DNA of 64,000 nt from Bradyrhizobium diazoefficiens (GCF_018129965.1 NZ_JAFCKW010000027.1:1-64000), one strand, 5' to 3'. Positions 52,426-61,705 are shown, counted from the stretch's first letter. Notes: a model not told the origin generated them from the letters alone. Program-made: numbers and translations.

Positions 52426-52976
52426 TCCACGGTCCGATTCCGGATCGTGACGACCCGGCAGCCGCAGCCGCAGGCTCGAGCCTCGCGGCTGCGCTCGATC
52501 GCTGTCTCGCCATCCTCAACAACATCATCGTCGTGTTCGCCGCGGTCGCGCTGATCGCGGCCTGCGCCGTTCTCAGCTACAGCGTGCTCAGCCGCGCCCT
52601 GTTCAAGGCCGCCAACTACTGGCAGGACGAGGCTGCGGTGTTCCTGCTGGTCGGCGCGACCTTCATGACCGCCGCCTATGTGCAGCAGAACCGCGGTCAC
52701 ATCGGCATCGAGGCCTTCGTCGGTCTGCTCTCGCCGCTGGCGAACCGGATCAGGCTCTGGCTGGTCGATCTCGCGACGTTTTTGTTCTGCGCCTTCTTCA
52801 CGTGGAAGTCCTGGACGCTGGCGCACGAAGCCTATGTCGACGGCCAGGTCTCCAACTCGATGTGGTCGCCGCCGCTCGCCATTCCCTACGCGCTGATGGC
52901 GCTCGGCATGAGCCTGCTGTGCGTCCAGATCCTCGTGCAACTTGCGCTGCCTTTCGCTGGAGCGAGGCGTTCATGA
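52422..52976 (+). CDS. dctQ: TRAP transporter small permease, DctQ family
   Basis: The 184-residue protein has four membrane helices and the DctQ motifs ANYWQDEAAVFLLVGATFM and GHIGIEAF. The start is ATG 52422, overlapping dctP; the frame is open far upstream only as an out-of-frame shadow. It forms the membrane complex with DctM. The four-base overlaps on both sides ensure coupled translation. Confidence 0.93.
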   Translation: MIHGPIPDRDDPAAAAAGSSLAAALDRCLAILNNIIVVFAAVALIAACAVLSYSVLSRALFKAANYWQDEAAVFLLVGATFMTAAYVQQNRGHIGIEAFVGLLSPLANRIRLWLVDLATFLFCAFFTWKSWTLAHEAYVDGQVSNSMWSPPLAIPYALMALGMSLLCVQILVQLALPFAGARRS

Positions 52977-54331
52977 GTGTGTTTGGTATCGGTGTCGCCT
53001 ACGCCATCGCGACGCTGCTGGTGATGTTCTCAGGCATGCCCATTGCGTTCGCGCTCGGCGCGGTCGCGGTCGTGTTCATGGGCATCTACATGCCATCGGC
53101 ATCGCTCGATACGGTGACCCAGAACGTCTACGAGGAAATGGCCTCGATCACGCTGCTGTCGATTCCGCTCTTCATCCTGAAGGGCGCCGCGATCGGCAAG
53201 TCGCGTGCCGGGCAGGATCTCTATTCGGCGCTGCATGCCTGGCTGCATCGCGTGCCCGGCGGCCTCGGCGTCGCCAACGTCTTTGCCTGCGCGCTGTTCG
53301 CGGCGATGGCGGGCTCCAGCCCGGCGACCTGCTCGGCAATCGGCTCGGCCGGCATCCCCGAGATGCGCAAGCGCGGCTACTCCGGCGGGTTCGCAGCCGG
53401 CATCATCGCCGCCGGCGGCACGCTCGGCATTCTGCTGCCGCCCTCCATCACCATGATCCTGTTCGCGGTCGCGGCCGAGAAATCGCTGGGACGCCTGTTC
53501 CTCGCCGGCATCGGTCCCGGCCTGCTGCTCGTCAGCCTGTTCGGTGCCTACGCCGTGATCCGCTTCCGCCAGGAATATGCCGCGGCCGAGGCGATCTACA
53601 GGAAGGGCGGGCCGGAGGCTGCGATCCTGCAGCGCGACGAGTACACGCTCGCCGAGCGCTTCAGCGTGATGCCGCGCGTGATCCCCTTCGTGCTGCTGCT
53701 CACCGGCGTCATGATCGCGCTCTATGGCGGCTACGCCACACCGTCGGAGACCGCCGGCCTCGGCGGCCTCCTGGCGCTGGCGCTGATCGCGGCGATCTAC
53801 AGCGTGTGGCGGCCGGGCGACCTCGCGCCAATCATGAAATCGACGATCCGGGAATCGACCATGCTGATGATGATCATCGGCATGTCGCTGCTCTATTCCT
53901 ACGTGATGAGCTATCTGCACATCTCGCAATCAGTGGCCGAATCCGTCGTGGCGATGCAGCTGCCGCGCTGGGGCCTGCTGTTCGCGATCCTCGTCATGGT
54001 CGTCGTGCTCGGCTTCTTCCTGCCGCCGGTCTCGATCATTCTGATGACCGCGCCGATCATCCTGCCGCCTCTACGCGCCGCCAATTTCGATATCATCTGG
54101 TTCGGCGTGGTCATGACCATCGTGATGGAGATGGGCCTGATCCATCCCCCCGTCGGGCTCAACATCTTCGTCATCCGCAACGTCGCGCCGGACATCCCAT
54201 TGCGCGACGTGATCTGGGGCACCCTGCCCTTCGTACTGCTGATGATGCTCGCGGTACTGCTGCTGTGCTTCGTGCCGGGGATCTCGACCGCGCTGCCGGA
54301 TCTGGTGCTGGGGCCGGACGGGAGCAGGTAG
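52973..54331 (+). CDS. dctM: TRAP transporter large permease, DctM family
   Basis: The 452-residue sodium-coupled transport subunit of the elevator type has about 12 helices. Typical motifs are LLSIPLFILKGAAIG, MAGSSPATCSAIGSAGIPEM, GGTLGILLPPSITMILF and IHPPVGLNIFVI. It overlaps dctQ by four bases and ends the operon. No regulator gene lies beside the operon, so control may reside in the leader hairpin or elsewhere in the genome. Confidence 0.95.
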   Translation: MSVFGIGVAYAIATLLVMFSGMPIAFALGAVAVVFMGIYMPSASLDTVTQNVYEEMASITLLSIPLFILKGAAIGKSRAGQDLYSALHAWLHRVPGGLGVANVFACALFAAMAGSSPATCSAIGSAGIPEMRKRGYSGGFAAGIIAAGGTLGILLPPSITMILFAVAAEKSLGRLFLAGIGPGLLLVSLFGAYAVIRFRQEYAAAEAIYRKGGPEAAILQRDEYTLAERFSVMPRVIPFVLLLTGVMIALYGGYATPSETAGLGGLLALALIAAIYSVWRPGDLAPIMKSTIRESTMLMMIIGMSLLYSYVMSYLHISQSVAESVVAMQLPRWGLLFAILVMVVVLGFFLPPVSIILMTAPIILPPLRAANFDIIWFGVVMTIVMEMGLIHPPVGLNIFVIRNVAPDIPLRDVIWGTLPFVLLMMLAVLLLCFVPGISTALPDLVLGPDGSR

Positions 54332-54348
54332 CGGCAGTCATGACTGCC

Positions 54349-54438
54349 GTAGGGTGGGCAACGGCGCAAAGCGCCCGCCCGCCATTTCTCTTCGATAACG
54401 CCAAAAGTGGTGGGCACGCTTCGCTTTGTCCACCCTAC
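54349..54438. repeat. Intergenic palindromic repeat, family D
   Basis: The ends GTAGGGTGG (54349-54357) and CCACCCTAC (54430-54438) are exact inverted repeats. Inside are GGCGCAAAGCGCC-like and CGCTTCGCTTTG segments and a second GTGGGC. It lies between the convergent dctM and HMG-CoA lyase genes, where it can act as a two-way terminator. Its right arm contains the TAG stop codon (54435-54437) of the HMG-CoA lyase gene. Confidence 0.8.
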
Positions 54439-55358
54439 AAATTCGCCCGCCTCTTCTTCGCGTTCAGGGCGGAAGCCACGCGACTCACCGGCGGCTTGCC
54501 CAGCACGCCGCTCATCGCGTTCGTCGCCGCGAGCAGCTTGTCCATGTCGACGCCGGTCCCGACGCCCATGCCTTCGAGCATGTAGACGACGTCCTCGGTC
54601 GCGACATTGCCGGTCGCGCCGGGGGCATAGGGGCAACCGCCGAGACCGCCGGCGGCCGCATCAATGACGCGAACGCCCTCCTCCAGACCGGCATAGAGAT
54701 TGGCGAGCGCCTGGCCGTAGGTGTCATGGAAATGCATCGCGAGTTTTGCGGCGGGAACGTTGGCGCTGACCGCGCGCAGCATCTGCTTCGCCCGGCTCGG
54801 CGTGCCGACGCCGATGGTATCGCCGAGCGAGATCTCGTAGCAACCGAGATCCCATAGCGTGCTGGCGAGATCGGCGACCGCCTTCGGCTCGATCTCGCCG
54901 TCGAACGGACAGCCAAGCACGCAGGAAATATAGCCGCGCACCGGCACGCCATCCGCACCGGCGCGCGCCAGCACCGGCTTGAAGCGCTCGATCGACTCCG
55001 CGATCGTGCAATTGATGTTCGCGCGCGAAAAACCCTCGGAGGCCGCAGCGAAGACGGAAACGACTTTGGCGCCGGCGGCGCGGGCGGCGTCATAGCCCTT
55101 CTCGTTCGGCACCAGCACGTGGAATTCGGCGTCTTCGATATGGGCGACGCCACGCAGCACGGCGTCCGAGCTCGCCATTTGCGGGATCGCCTTGGGCGAC
55201 ACGAACGCGCCGACCTCGACCGTATGCAGCCCGGCCGCCACCAGCGCCTCGATGAAGGCAATGCGGGCTTCGACGCCGACCGGATTCTTCTCGTTCTGCA
55301 GGCCGTCGCGCGGCCCCATTTCAATGATGCGGACTTGATCGCTCATGGTCTCATTCAC
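54435..55358 (-). CDS. mvaB: Hydroxymethylglutaryl-CoA lyase
   Basis: The 307-residue TIM-barrel enzyme cleaves HMG-CoA to acetoacetate and acetyl-CoA, the last step of leucine degradation. Motifs are VRIIEMGPRDGLQNEK near the N terminus, MHFHDTYGQALANL, and the signature GLGGCPYAPGATGN with the catalytic cysteine. It overlaps the carboxylase alpha gene by eight bases. The C-terminal residues KKRRANL end at a stop supplied by the flanking repeat, so the native tail may have been altered. Confidence 0.95.
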   Translation of the reverse strand: MNETMSDQVRIIEMGPRDGLQNEKNPVGVEARIAFIEALVAAGLHTVEVGAFVSPKAIPQMASSDAVLRGVAHIEDAEFHVLVPNEKGYDAARAAGAKVVSVFAAASEGFSRANINCTIAESIERFKPVLARAGADGVPVRGYISCVLGCPFDGEIEPKAVADLASTLWDLGCYEISLGDTIGVGTPSRAKQMLRAVSANVPAAKLAMHFHDTYGQALANLYAGLEEGVRVIDAAAGGLGGCPYAPGATGNVATEDVVYMLEGMGVGTGVDMDKLLAATNAMSGVLGKPPVSRVASALNAKKRRANL

Positions 55359-57354
55359 CCGCCGGCTCGACCACGGCGAGCTCGACGCCCTCCTGCACGA
55401 TGTCGCCGACCTTGCATTTGATGGATGTCAGCACGCCGGCGAAGGGCGCACGCAGCGTCTGCTCCATCTTCATCACCTCCAGGGTGAGGATCGGCGCGCC
55501 CTTGGCGAGCGTCGCGCCCTCCTCCGCCAGCACGGCCACGACCGTGCCCGGCAGCGGCGCCGCGATCTTGTCCACGCCGGCCTGCTCCTCGGTCTCGCCG
55601 CCGAACGGATCGACCCAGTGCAGCTCGAAACGGCCATGGCGCGTGCGCAGATACAGCTCATGACCGTCGATCACGGCCGCAACCTGCGATTTGACGCCAT
55701 CGAGCGTCAGGTCGAATCCGCCGTCCTTCGGCGCAATCGCGAACGCCAGCTCGCGCTCGCCGATCACCAGCGTCGAAGGTCCGCTGCCGTAGTTCAGCGT
55801 GATTTTCTGCTCCGTGCCATGGCCGCCACGGAATGCAAACTTGCGCTGGCGGCGGCCGACGGGCATCCAGCCAAAGGTCTGCCAGGGCGACGTCGCGTCT
55901 CCTTGCGTTGCCTGCCGCTCGTCGTGGATAATAGCGGCGACCGCGGCGCACAGCTCGAGTTCGCCGGGCGCCGGCGCTGCCTGTGTCAGAACGGGCAGCT
56001 CGCGTTCAATGAAGCCGGTGTCGATCGCATTCGCGCGCACGTCCGGATGCGTGATCAGCGCCGACAGGAACGGGATATTCGTGACGATGCCGCGGACGTC
56101 GGACTCGTCCAGCCCGCGGTTGAGCCGCTCGATCGCGACATCCCGCGTCGGCGCCCAGGCGATCATCTTGGCAAGCATGGCGTCGTAATAGGGCGAAACG
56201 CTGTCGCCCTCGCGATAGCCGGCATCGATCCGCAGGCCCCCGCCGTCCGCCGGCAGACGCCAGGTCGATATCTTCCCGACCGACGGCATGAAGTTTTTGG
56301 CAGGGTTCTCGGCATAAACGCGCGCCTCGATGGCGTGGCCGCTGAGCCGGATTTCGTCCTGCTTCAGCGGCAGCGCCTCGCCGAAGGCGACGCGCAACTG
56401 CCATTCGACGAGATCGATCCCGGTGATCATCTCGGTCACGGGATGCTCGACCTGCAGACGGGTGTTCATCTCGATGAAGAACACGTCCTTGCCGTCGGAG
56501 ACGAACTCGATGGTGCCGGCACCGACATAGTTCACCGCGCCCGCGGCCTTTCGCGCGGCCGCGCAGACCGTCTCGCGCTGGGCGGGATTGAGCGTCGGCG
56601 ACGGCGCCTCCTCGATCACCTTCTGGTGCCGCCGCTGCAACGTGCATTCGCGTTCGAACAGCGACACGAGATTGCCGTGGCTGTCGCCGATGATCTGCAC
56701 CTCGATATGCCTGGGATTGTCGACATATTTTTCGATCAGCATGCGGTCGTCGCCGAACGCGGCCTTGGCCTCGCGCTTGGCACTGACGATTGCGGGCGCA
56801 AGCTCGTCGGCCGAGCGCACGATCCGCATGCCGCGGCCGCCGCCGCCGGCTGAGGCCTTCACCAGGATCGGGAAGCCGACCTTCTCGGCCGCCTTGGCCA
56901 GCGTCGCATCGTCCTGGGCATCGCCGTGATAGCCGGGCACCAGCGGCACGCCGGCCTTTTCCATCAGCGCCTTGGAGCCGGATTTCGAGCCCATCGCCGT
57001 CATCATCGCGGCGGTCGGGCCGACAAAGACGAGGCCCGCATCGAAACACGCCTGCGCGAATTCGGCATTCTCCGACAGGAAACCATAGCCGGGATGCACG
57101 GCCTCGGCGCCGGTCTTGCGCGCGGCCTCGATCAGCCGCTCGACATTGAGATAGCTGTCGCGCGCACGCGCGGGCCCGAGCAGCACGGCTTCATCCGCGA
57201 GCGCGACATGCATCGCGTCGCGGTCGACCTCGGAATAGACCGCGACAGTGCGCAGGCCCATGGCGCGCGCGGTCCGGATGACGCGGCAGGCGATCTCGCC
57301 GCGGTTGGCGATCAGGAGTGTGCGAAAACGCCGGTAGAGCTTTGAGCGGTCCAT
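55351..57354 (-). CDS. 3-Methylcrotonyl-CoA carboxylase, biotin-carrying alpha subunit
   Basis: The 667-residue protein has a biotin carboxylase domain (LLIANRGEIACRVIRTA, GGGGRGMRIV and IEMNTRLQVEHPVTEMITG), then a BT domain, then a C-terminal biotinyl domain with the attachment lysine in LEVMKMEQT. The length fits MCC alpha rather than the larger pyruvate carboxylase. The start is ATG 57354, four bases after the beta-subunit stop. With the beta subunit it carboxylates methylcrotonyl-CoA in leucine catabolism. The leucine operon context decides against propionyl- or geranyl-CoA carboxylase. Confidence 0.94.
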   Translation of the reverse strand: MDRSKLYRRFRTLLIANRGEIACRVIRTARAMGLRTVAVYSEVDRDAMHVALADEAVLLGPARARDSYLNVERLIEAARKTGAEAVHPGYGFLSENAEFAQACFDAGLVFVGPTAAMMTAMGSKSGSKALMEKAGVPLVPGYHGDAQDDATLAKAAEKVGFPILVKASAGGGGRGMRIVRSADELAPAIVSAKREAKAAFGDDRMLIEKYVDNPRHIEVQIIGDSHGNLVSLFERECTLQRRHQKVIEEAPSPTLNPAQRETVCAAARKAAGAVNYVGAGTIEFVSDGKDVFFIEMNTRLQVEHPVTEMITGIDLVEWQLRVAFGEALPLKQDEIRLSGHAIEARVYAENPAKNFMPSVGKISTWRLPADGGGLRIDAGYREGDSVSPYYDAMLAKMIAWAPTRDVAIERLNRGLDESDVRGIVTNIPFLSALITHPDVRANAIDTGFIERELPVLTQAAPAPGELELCAAVAAIIHDERQATQGDATSPWQTFGWMPVGRRQRKFAFRGGHGTEQKITLNYGSGPSTLVIGERELAFAIAPKDGGFDLTLDGVKSQVAAVIDGHELYLRTRHGRFELHWVDPFGGETEEQAGVDKIAAPLPGTVVAVLAEEGATLAKGAPILTLEVMKMEQTLRAPFAGVLTSIKCKVGDIVQEGVELAVVEPAGE

Positions 57355-57358
57355 CGCA

Positions 57359-58963
57359 TCACATCCTGAACAGGCCGAATTTCGTCGGTTCGATCGGCGC
57401 ATTCGACGCCGCCGAGAGGCCGAGCCCGAGCACGAGCCGGGTGTCGGCGGGATCGATCACGCCGTCGTCCCACAGGCGCGCGGTCGCGTAGTAAGGATGG
57501 CCCTGGCTGTCATATTGCGCACGGATGGGCTCGCGGAACTTGTCTTCGTCTTTCTTCGACCAGCTCTCGCCCTTGGCCTCGATATTGTCGCGCCGGACCT
57601 GGCTCAGCACCATCGAGGCCTGCTCGCCGCCCATCACCGAGATGCGCGCGTTCGGCCACATCCAGAGGAATCGCGGGCTATAGGCGCGGCCGCACATGCC
57701 GTAATTGCCGGCGCCGTAGGAGCCGCCGATCACGACGGTGAATTTCGGCACGGACGCAGTCGCAACCGCCGTCACCAGCTTGGCGCCATCGCGCGCGATG
57801 CCGCCGGCCTCGTATTTCTTGCCGACCATGAAGCCCGTGATGTTCTGCAGGAACACCAGGGGGATGCCGCGCTGGCAGCACAGCTCGATGAAATGCGCCC
57901 CCTTCAGCGAGCTCTCGCTGAACAGGATGCCGTTATTGGCGATGATGCCGACTGGAAAACCCCAGACATGGGCGAAGCCGCAGACCAGCGTCGTGCCGTA
58001 GAGCTTCTTGAACTCGTCGAACTCCGAGCCATCGACGATCCGCGCGATGATGTCGCGCACGTCGAACGGCTTGCGGCCGTCGACGGGCACCACGCCGTAG
58101 ATCTGTTCCGCCGGGAACAGCGGATCGCGCGGCGGATTCATGTTGAGGTTCGGCCGCACCGGCGGTTTCAGCGTGCCGACGATGCGCCGGGCGATGCCGA
58201 TCGCATGGGCGTCATTCTGGGCGTAGTGATCGGTCACGCCCGACTGCCGCGAATGAACGTCGGCGCCGCCGAGCTCTTCCGCCGTCACGACCTCGCCGGT
58301 CGCGGCCTTCACCAGTGGCGGACCGCCGAGGAAGATGGTGCCTTGATTCCGCACGATGATGCTCTCGTCCGACATGGCCGGTACATAGGCGCCCCCGGCG
58401 GTGCAGGAGCCCATCACGATCGCGATCTGCGGGATGCCTTGCGAGGACATCTGCGCCTGGTTGTAGAAGATGCGGCCGAAATGGCGCTCGTCAGGAAAGA
58501 TCTCGTCCTGCATCGGCAGGAAGGCGCCGCCGGAATCGACCATGTAGACGCAGGGAAGATTGTTCTGCCGCGCCACGTCCTGCGCGCGCAGATGCTTCTT
58601 CACGGTCATCGGATAGTAGGTGCCGCCCTTGATGGTGGCGTCGTTGGCGACGATAACGCATTCGCGGCCTGCGATACGACCGACGCCCGTGACGATGCTC
58701 GCCGAATGCACGTCGCCGCCATAGAGACCGTAGGCCGCAAGCGGCGACAGCTCCAGGAATGAGGTTCCGGGATCGACCAGGAGGTCGACACGCTCGCGTG
58801 CCAGCATCTTGCCGCGGGCGGTGTGGCGCTTGCGCGAGACCTCGCCGCCGCCGCCGGCGACCTGGCTGAGCTTGTCCCTGAGATCGGTAACGAGGCCGCG
58901 CATGGATTCGGCGTTGCGCGCGAAATCCGGCGAGGAAGGATCGATACTGGAATGGAGCGGCAT
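57359..58963 (-). CDS. 3-Methylcrotonyl-CoA carboxylase, carboxyltransferase beta subunit
   Basis: The 534-residue carboxyltransferase has crotonase-like N and C halves: LARERVDLLVDPGTSFLELS, MGSCTAGGAYVPAMSDE, FLQNITGFMVGKKYEAGGIA and GGSYGAGNYGMCGRAY. The AYGLYGG and QNITGFMVG blocks are typical of MCC beta. ATG 58963 is chosen; the longer open frame upstream lacks family similarity. It lies 71 bases after the isovaleryl-CoA dehydrogenase gene. Confidence 0.95.
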   Translation of the reverse strand: MPLHSSIDPSSPDFARNAESMRGLVTDLRDKLSQVAGGGGEVSRKRHTARGKMLARERVDLLVDPGTSFLELSPLAAYGLYGGDVHSASIVTGVGRIAGRECVIVANDATIKGGTYYPMTVKKHLRAQDVARQNNLPCVYMVDSGGAFLPMQDEIFPDERHFGRIFYNQAQMSSQGIPQIAIVMGSCTAGGAYVPAMSDESIIVRNQGTIFLGGPPLVKAATGEVVTAEELGGADVHSRQSGVTDHYAQNDAHAIGIARRIVGTLKPPVRPNLNMNPPRDPLFPAEQIYGVVPVDGRKPFDVRDIIARIVDGSEFDEFKKLYGTTLVCGFAHVWGFPVGIIANNGILFSESSLKGAHFIELCCQRGIPLVFLQNITGFMVGKKYEAGGIARDGAKLVTAVATASVPKFTVVIGGSYGAGNYGMCGRAYSPRFLWMWPNARISVMGGEQASMVLSQVRRDNIEAKGESWSKKDEDKFREPIRAQYDSQGHPYYATARLWDDGVIDPADTRLVLGLGLSAASNAPIEPTKFGLFRM

Positions 58964-59034
58964 GAGGTCCCGCGTTTCTGATGACGTGATGAGAGGCCGC
59001 GACGGTTCGCGGCAGTTGGGTATGAGTAGGAAGC

Positions 59035-60207
59035 TTACGCGGTTTCCGCCATCAGTTCGCGGCCGATCAGCATGCGGCGGACCTCCGAAGTGCCGGCGCC
59101 GATCTCGTAGAGTTTTGCGTCGCGCCACAGACGACCGACCGGAAAATCGGTTGTATAGCCGACACCCCCGAGCGCCTGGATCGCCTCGCCCGCCATCCAG
59201 GTCGCCTTCTCCGCGGAATAGAGAATGGCGGCGGCGGCATCCTTGCGCAGGCTGCGCGCGTGGCTGGCGCGATCACAGGCCTTGCCGACCGCATAGACAT
59301 AGGCGCGCGTGGCCTGCCAGGTGGCGTACATGTCGGCAAGCTTGCCCTGCATCAGCTGGAAATCGCCGATCGGCTGACCGAACTGCTTGCGCTCGTGCAT
59401 ATAGGGCACCACCGCGTCCATGCAGGCCGCCATGATCCCGAGCGGACCGCCGGACAGCACCGCACGCTCATAATCGAGGCCGGACATCAGCACCTTGACG
59501 CCCTCTCCCACCTTGCCGAGCACGTTCTCTTCCGGCACCTCGCATGCGTCGAAGAACAGCGGATAGGTGTTGGAGCCGCGCATGCCGAGCTTGTCGAGAT
59601 GCGGACCGTGGGTGAAACCCTTGAAGCCTTTCTCGATCAGGAAGGCGGTCATGCCGCGCGGGCCGGCCTCGGGATCGGTCTTGGCGTAGACGACCAGCAC
59701 GTCGGCGTCGCCGCCATTGGTGATCCACATCTTGGAGCCGTTGAGCACGTAGCGGTCGCCACGCTTGTCGGCGCGCAGCTTCATCGAGACGACGTCGGAG
59801 CCGGCGCCGGGCTCGGACATCGCGAGCGCGCCGACATGCTCGCCGGAGATCAATTTCGGCAGGTAGCGCTGCCGCTGCGCATCGTTGCCGTTGCGGTTGA
59901 TCTGGTTGACGCAGAGGTTGGAGTGGGCGCCGTAGGACAGGCCAACGGCCGCCGAGCCGCGGGATACCTCCTCCATGGCGACGATGTGGGCGAGATAGCC
60001 CATGTTCGAGCCGCCATATTGCTCTGGCGCGGTCATGCCATGCAGGCCGAGATCGCCAAGGCGCTTCCAGAGGTCGGCCGGGAACAGATTGGCCTTCTCG
60101 ATCTCGGCGGCGCGCGGCGTGATCTCAGCCTCCACAAAGGCGCGCACGGTATCGCGCAGCATGCCGATGTCTTCGCCCAGATCGAAGTCGATGCTCGGGA
60201 TATTCAA
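59035..60207 (-). CDS. Isovaleryl-CoA dehydrogenase
   Basis: The 390-residue acyl-CoA dehydrogenase oxidises isovaleryl-CoA to methylcrotonyl-CoA using FAD and passes electrons to ETF. The catalytic glutamate lies in LDYERAVLSGGPLGIM, the position specific to isovaleryl-CoA (and long-chain) dehydrogenases rather than the usual C-terminal site. FAD contacts are in MSEPGAGSDVVSMKL and KMWITNGGDADV. It is the first gene of the four-gene catabolic operon. The divergent AraC-family gene 99 bases away is the probable regulator. Confidence 0.95.
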   Translation of the reverse strand: MNIPSIDFDLGEDIGMLRDTVRAFVEAEITPRAAEIEKANLFPADLWKRLGDLGLHGMTAPEQYGGSNMGYLAHIVAMEEVSRGSAAVGLSYGAHSNLCVNQINRNGNDAQRQRYLPKLISGEHVGALAMSEPGAGSDVVSMKLRADKRGDRYVLNGSKMWITNGGDADVLVVYAKTDPEAGPRGMTAFLIEKGFKGFTHGPHLDKLGMRGSNTYPLFFDACEVPEENVLGKVGEGVKVLMSGLDYERAVLSGGPLGIMAACMDAVVPYMHERKQFGQPIGDFQLMQGKLADMYATWQATRAYVYAVGKACDRASHARSLRKDAAAAILYSAEKATWMAGEAIQALGGVGYTTDFPVGRLWRDAKLYEIGAGTSEVRRMLIGRELMAETA

Positions 60208-60282
60208 GGCGATTCCTCCGTCTTTTATCGTCCGAACCTACCTCCGTCCGGGCGTCTTGGCAGTCGAAAAGGTTGCATTTTC

Positions 60283-60296
60283 CGCCAAGTTTGGCG
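60283..60296. promoter_or_regulatory. Palindromic operator candidate between ivd operon and AraC gene
   Basis: CGCCAA (60283-60288) and TTGGCG (60291-60296) form a perfect dyad around GT, ten bases before the AraC gene's ATG and inside the 99-base divergent promoter region. A related half-site TTGGCA lies at 60258-60263. The position suits autoregulation or co-regulation of the leucine operon. Confidence 0.45.
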
Positions 60297-60306
60297 AGGA
60301 TTTTCC

Positions 60307-61335
60307 ATGACTTTTCAAGCCGCGACCGCGACGCCCCGCCGCGCCATGACCCCCGCCGCCTTTGTCCGGGGCGTGGTCGCCGCTTATGCCCACTACGGGC
60401 GGGACCCCGCCGAGGCCCTCGCCAGGGGCCAGGTCGCAGAAGATCTTGTTCAATCAGCCGATGCGCGGATCACGGCGGCCCAGTTCGAGGCGCTGGCCGG
60501 CCACGCCATGCGCGAACTCGACGACGAGGCACTCGGCTGGTTCTCGCGCCGGCTTCCTTTCGGAACCTATGGCATGCTCTGCCGCGCCTCGATCACCGCG
60601 CCCAATCTCGATGTCGCGCTGAAGCGCTGGTGCCGGCATCACCGGCTGCTGACCGAGGACGTGCTGTTCGAGCTTTCGGTTGGTAGCGAGACCGCGACCA
60701 TCGCCATTCGCGAGCAGCGCGATCTCGGGCCGTTGCGAGAGTTCTGTCTGGTCACCCTGCTCCGCTATGTCCTCGGCTTTTCCTGCTGGGCGGTCGATTC
60801 CGCCATCGCGCTGCGCGCGGCGGAATTTCCTTACGCCGAGCCTGGCCATGTCTCGGTCTATCCGACCATCTTCTGCAAGAACCTCAGCTTCGATGCGATG
60901 GGGGCCCGCATTATCTTCGACAAGCACTATCTGTCGCTGCCGCTCACGCGCAGCGCGGCCGATCTCGACAGCATGCTCAAGGGTGCGCTGCGGCTGACGG
61001 TGCTGCCTTACCGGCGGGACCGGCTGCTGGTCGAACGCGTTCGCCGAGTCCTGCGCAACAGCCGCGGCCGCAGTCTCGGCGCCGAGGATGTCGCAAGCGA
61101 GCTTGCGCTCTCCACGCGCACCATGCATCGGCGCCTGCGCGAGGAAGCGACATCACTGCGGGATCTCAAGGAAGAGGCAAAGTTCGAGCTCGCCAAGCAG
61201 GAGCTGATGCGCGGCCGGGCGCCGATCAAGCGCATCGCGGAGATCGCCGGCTTCCGCAACGAGAAGAGCTTTTCACGCGCCTTCCGCAGCTGGACCGGCG
61301 CCAGCCCACGCGAGTTTCGCGGGCGGTATCGTTAG
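60307..61335 (+). CDS. AraC-family transcriptional regulator, divergent from leucine operon
   Basis: The 342-residue regulator has an N-terminal ligand domain of the Arabinose_bd type (AAQFEALAGHAMRELDDEAL, FGTYGMLCRASITAPNL) over residues about 20-210. The C-terminal double helix-turn-helix follows (AEDVASELALSTRTMHRRLR and IKRIAEIAGFRNEKSFSRAF). ATG 60307 has GAGG upstream. Its divergent position implies control of the isovalerate/leucine operon, where MerR-type LiuR or TetR-type LiuQ is usual in other Proteobacteria. The effector, perhaps an acyl-CoA or branched-chain acid, is inferred. Confidence 0.9.
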   Translation: MTFQAATATPRRAMTPAAFVRGVVAAYAHYGRDPAEALARGQVAEDLVQSADARITAAQFEALAGHAMRELDDEALGWFSRRLPFGTYGMLCRASITAPNLDVALKRWCRHHRLLTEDVLFELSVGSETATIAIREQRDLGPLREFCLVTLLRYVLGFSCWAVDSAIALRAAEFPYAEPGHVSVYPTIFCKNLSFDAMGARIIFDKHYLSLPLTRSAADLDSMLKGALRLTVLPYRRDRLLVERVRRVLRNSRGRSLGAEDVASELALSTRTMHRRLREEATSLRDLKEEAKFELAKQELMRGRAPIKRIAEIAGFRNEKSFSRAFRSWTGASPREFRGRYR

Positions 61336-61408
61336 GCCATCCAAGCGCGTACGGCCTCCGCGATCGAACGCAGAGGCCGCACCGTGACGCTTGAAGGTAA
61401 TGTTGGGC

Positions 61409-61705
61409 TTAGTTCGAGTTGGTCTGGCCGCCCGAGCGAAGCTTGGTGCGCGACTGCGTCTGCTTCGGCTGGAAGGCGAGCGCGTCGTTGGTCTTCGCAC
61501 CGCCGCTCTGCGAGCACGACCCGCCGATACCACCGGCCGCCTGCCGGCAGGCTTCCATCGTCGGATAGCCGCAACCATGCGCAGCCTGCGCGCCGTTGGT
61601 GATGCAGTAGTCTTCCGCCTGCGCAGCCGGGGCGGTCATCATGAGAAACGCGGATGCAAACAGCGTCGCAGCGGAGGCGACGAACGTCTTCGAGGTCGAG
61701 GTCAT
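61409..61705 (-). CDS. DUF3551-like exported cysteine protein
   Basis: The 98-residue product starts at ATG 61705 with AGGA upstream. A signal peptide (ATLFASAFLMMTAPAAQAE) precedes a short cysteine domain with the DUF3551 pattern C-x-(n)-CGYPTMEACRQAAGG-(n)-C. Four cysteines in the mature domain probably form two disulfides. The tail is polar and basic. The family is abundant in Bradyrhizobium, with unknown function. Confidence 0.8.
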   Translation of the reverse strand: MTSTSKTFVASAATLFASAFLMMTAPAAQAEDYCITNGAQAAHGCGYPTMEACRQAAGGIGGSCSQSGGAKTNDALAFQPKQTQSRTKLRSGGQTNSN

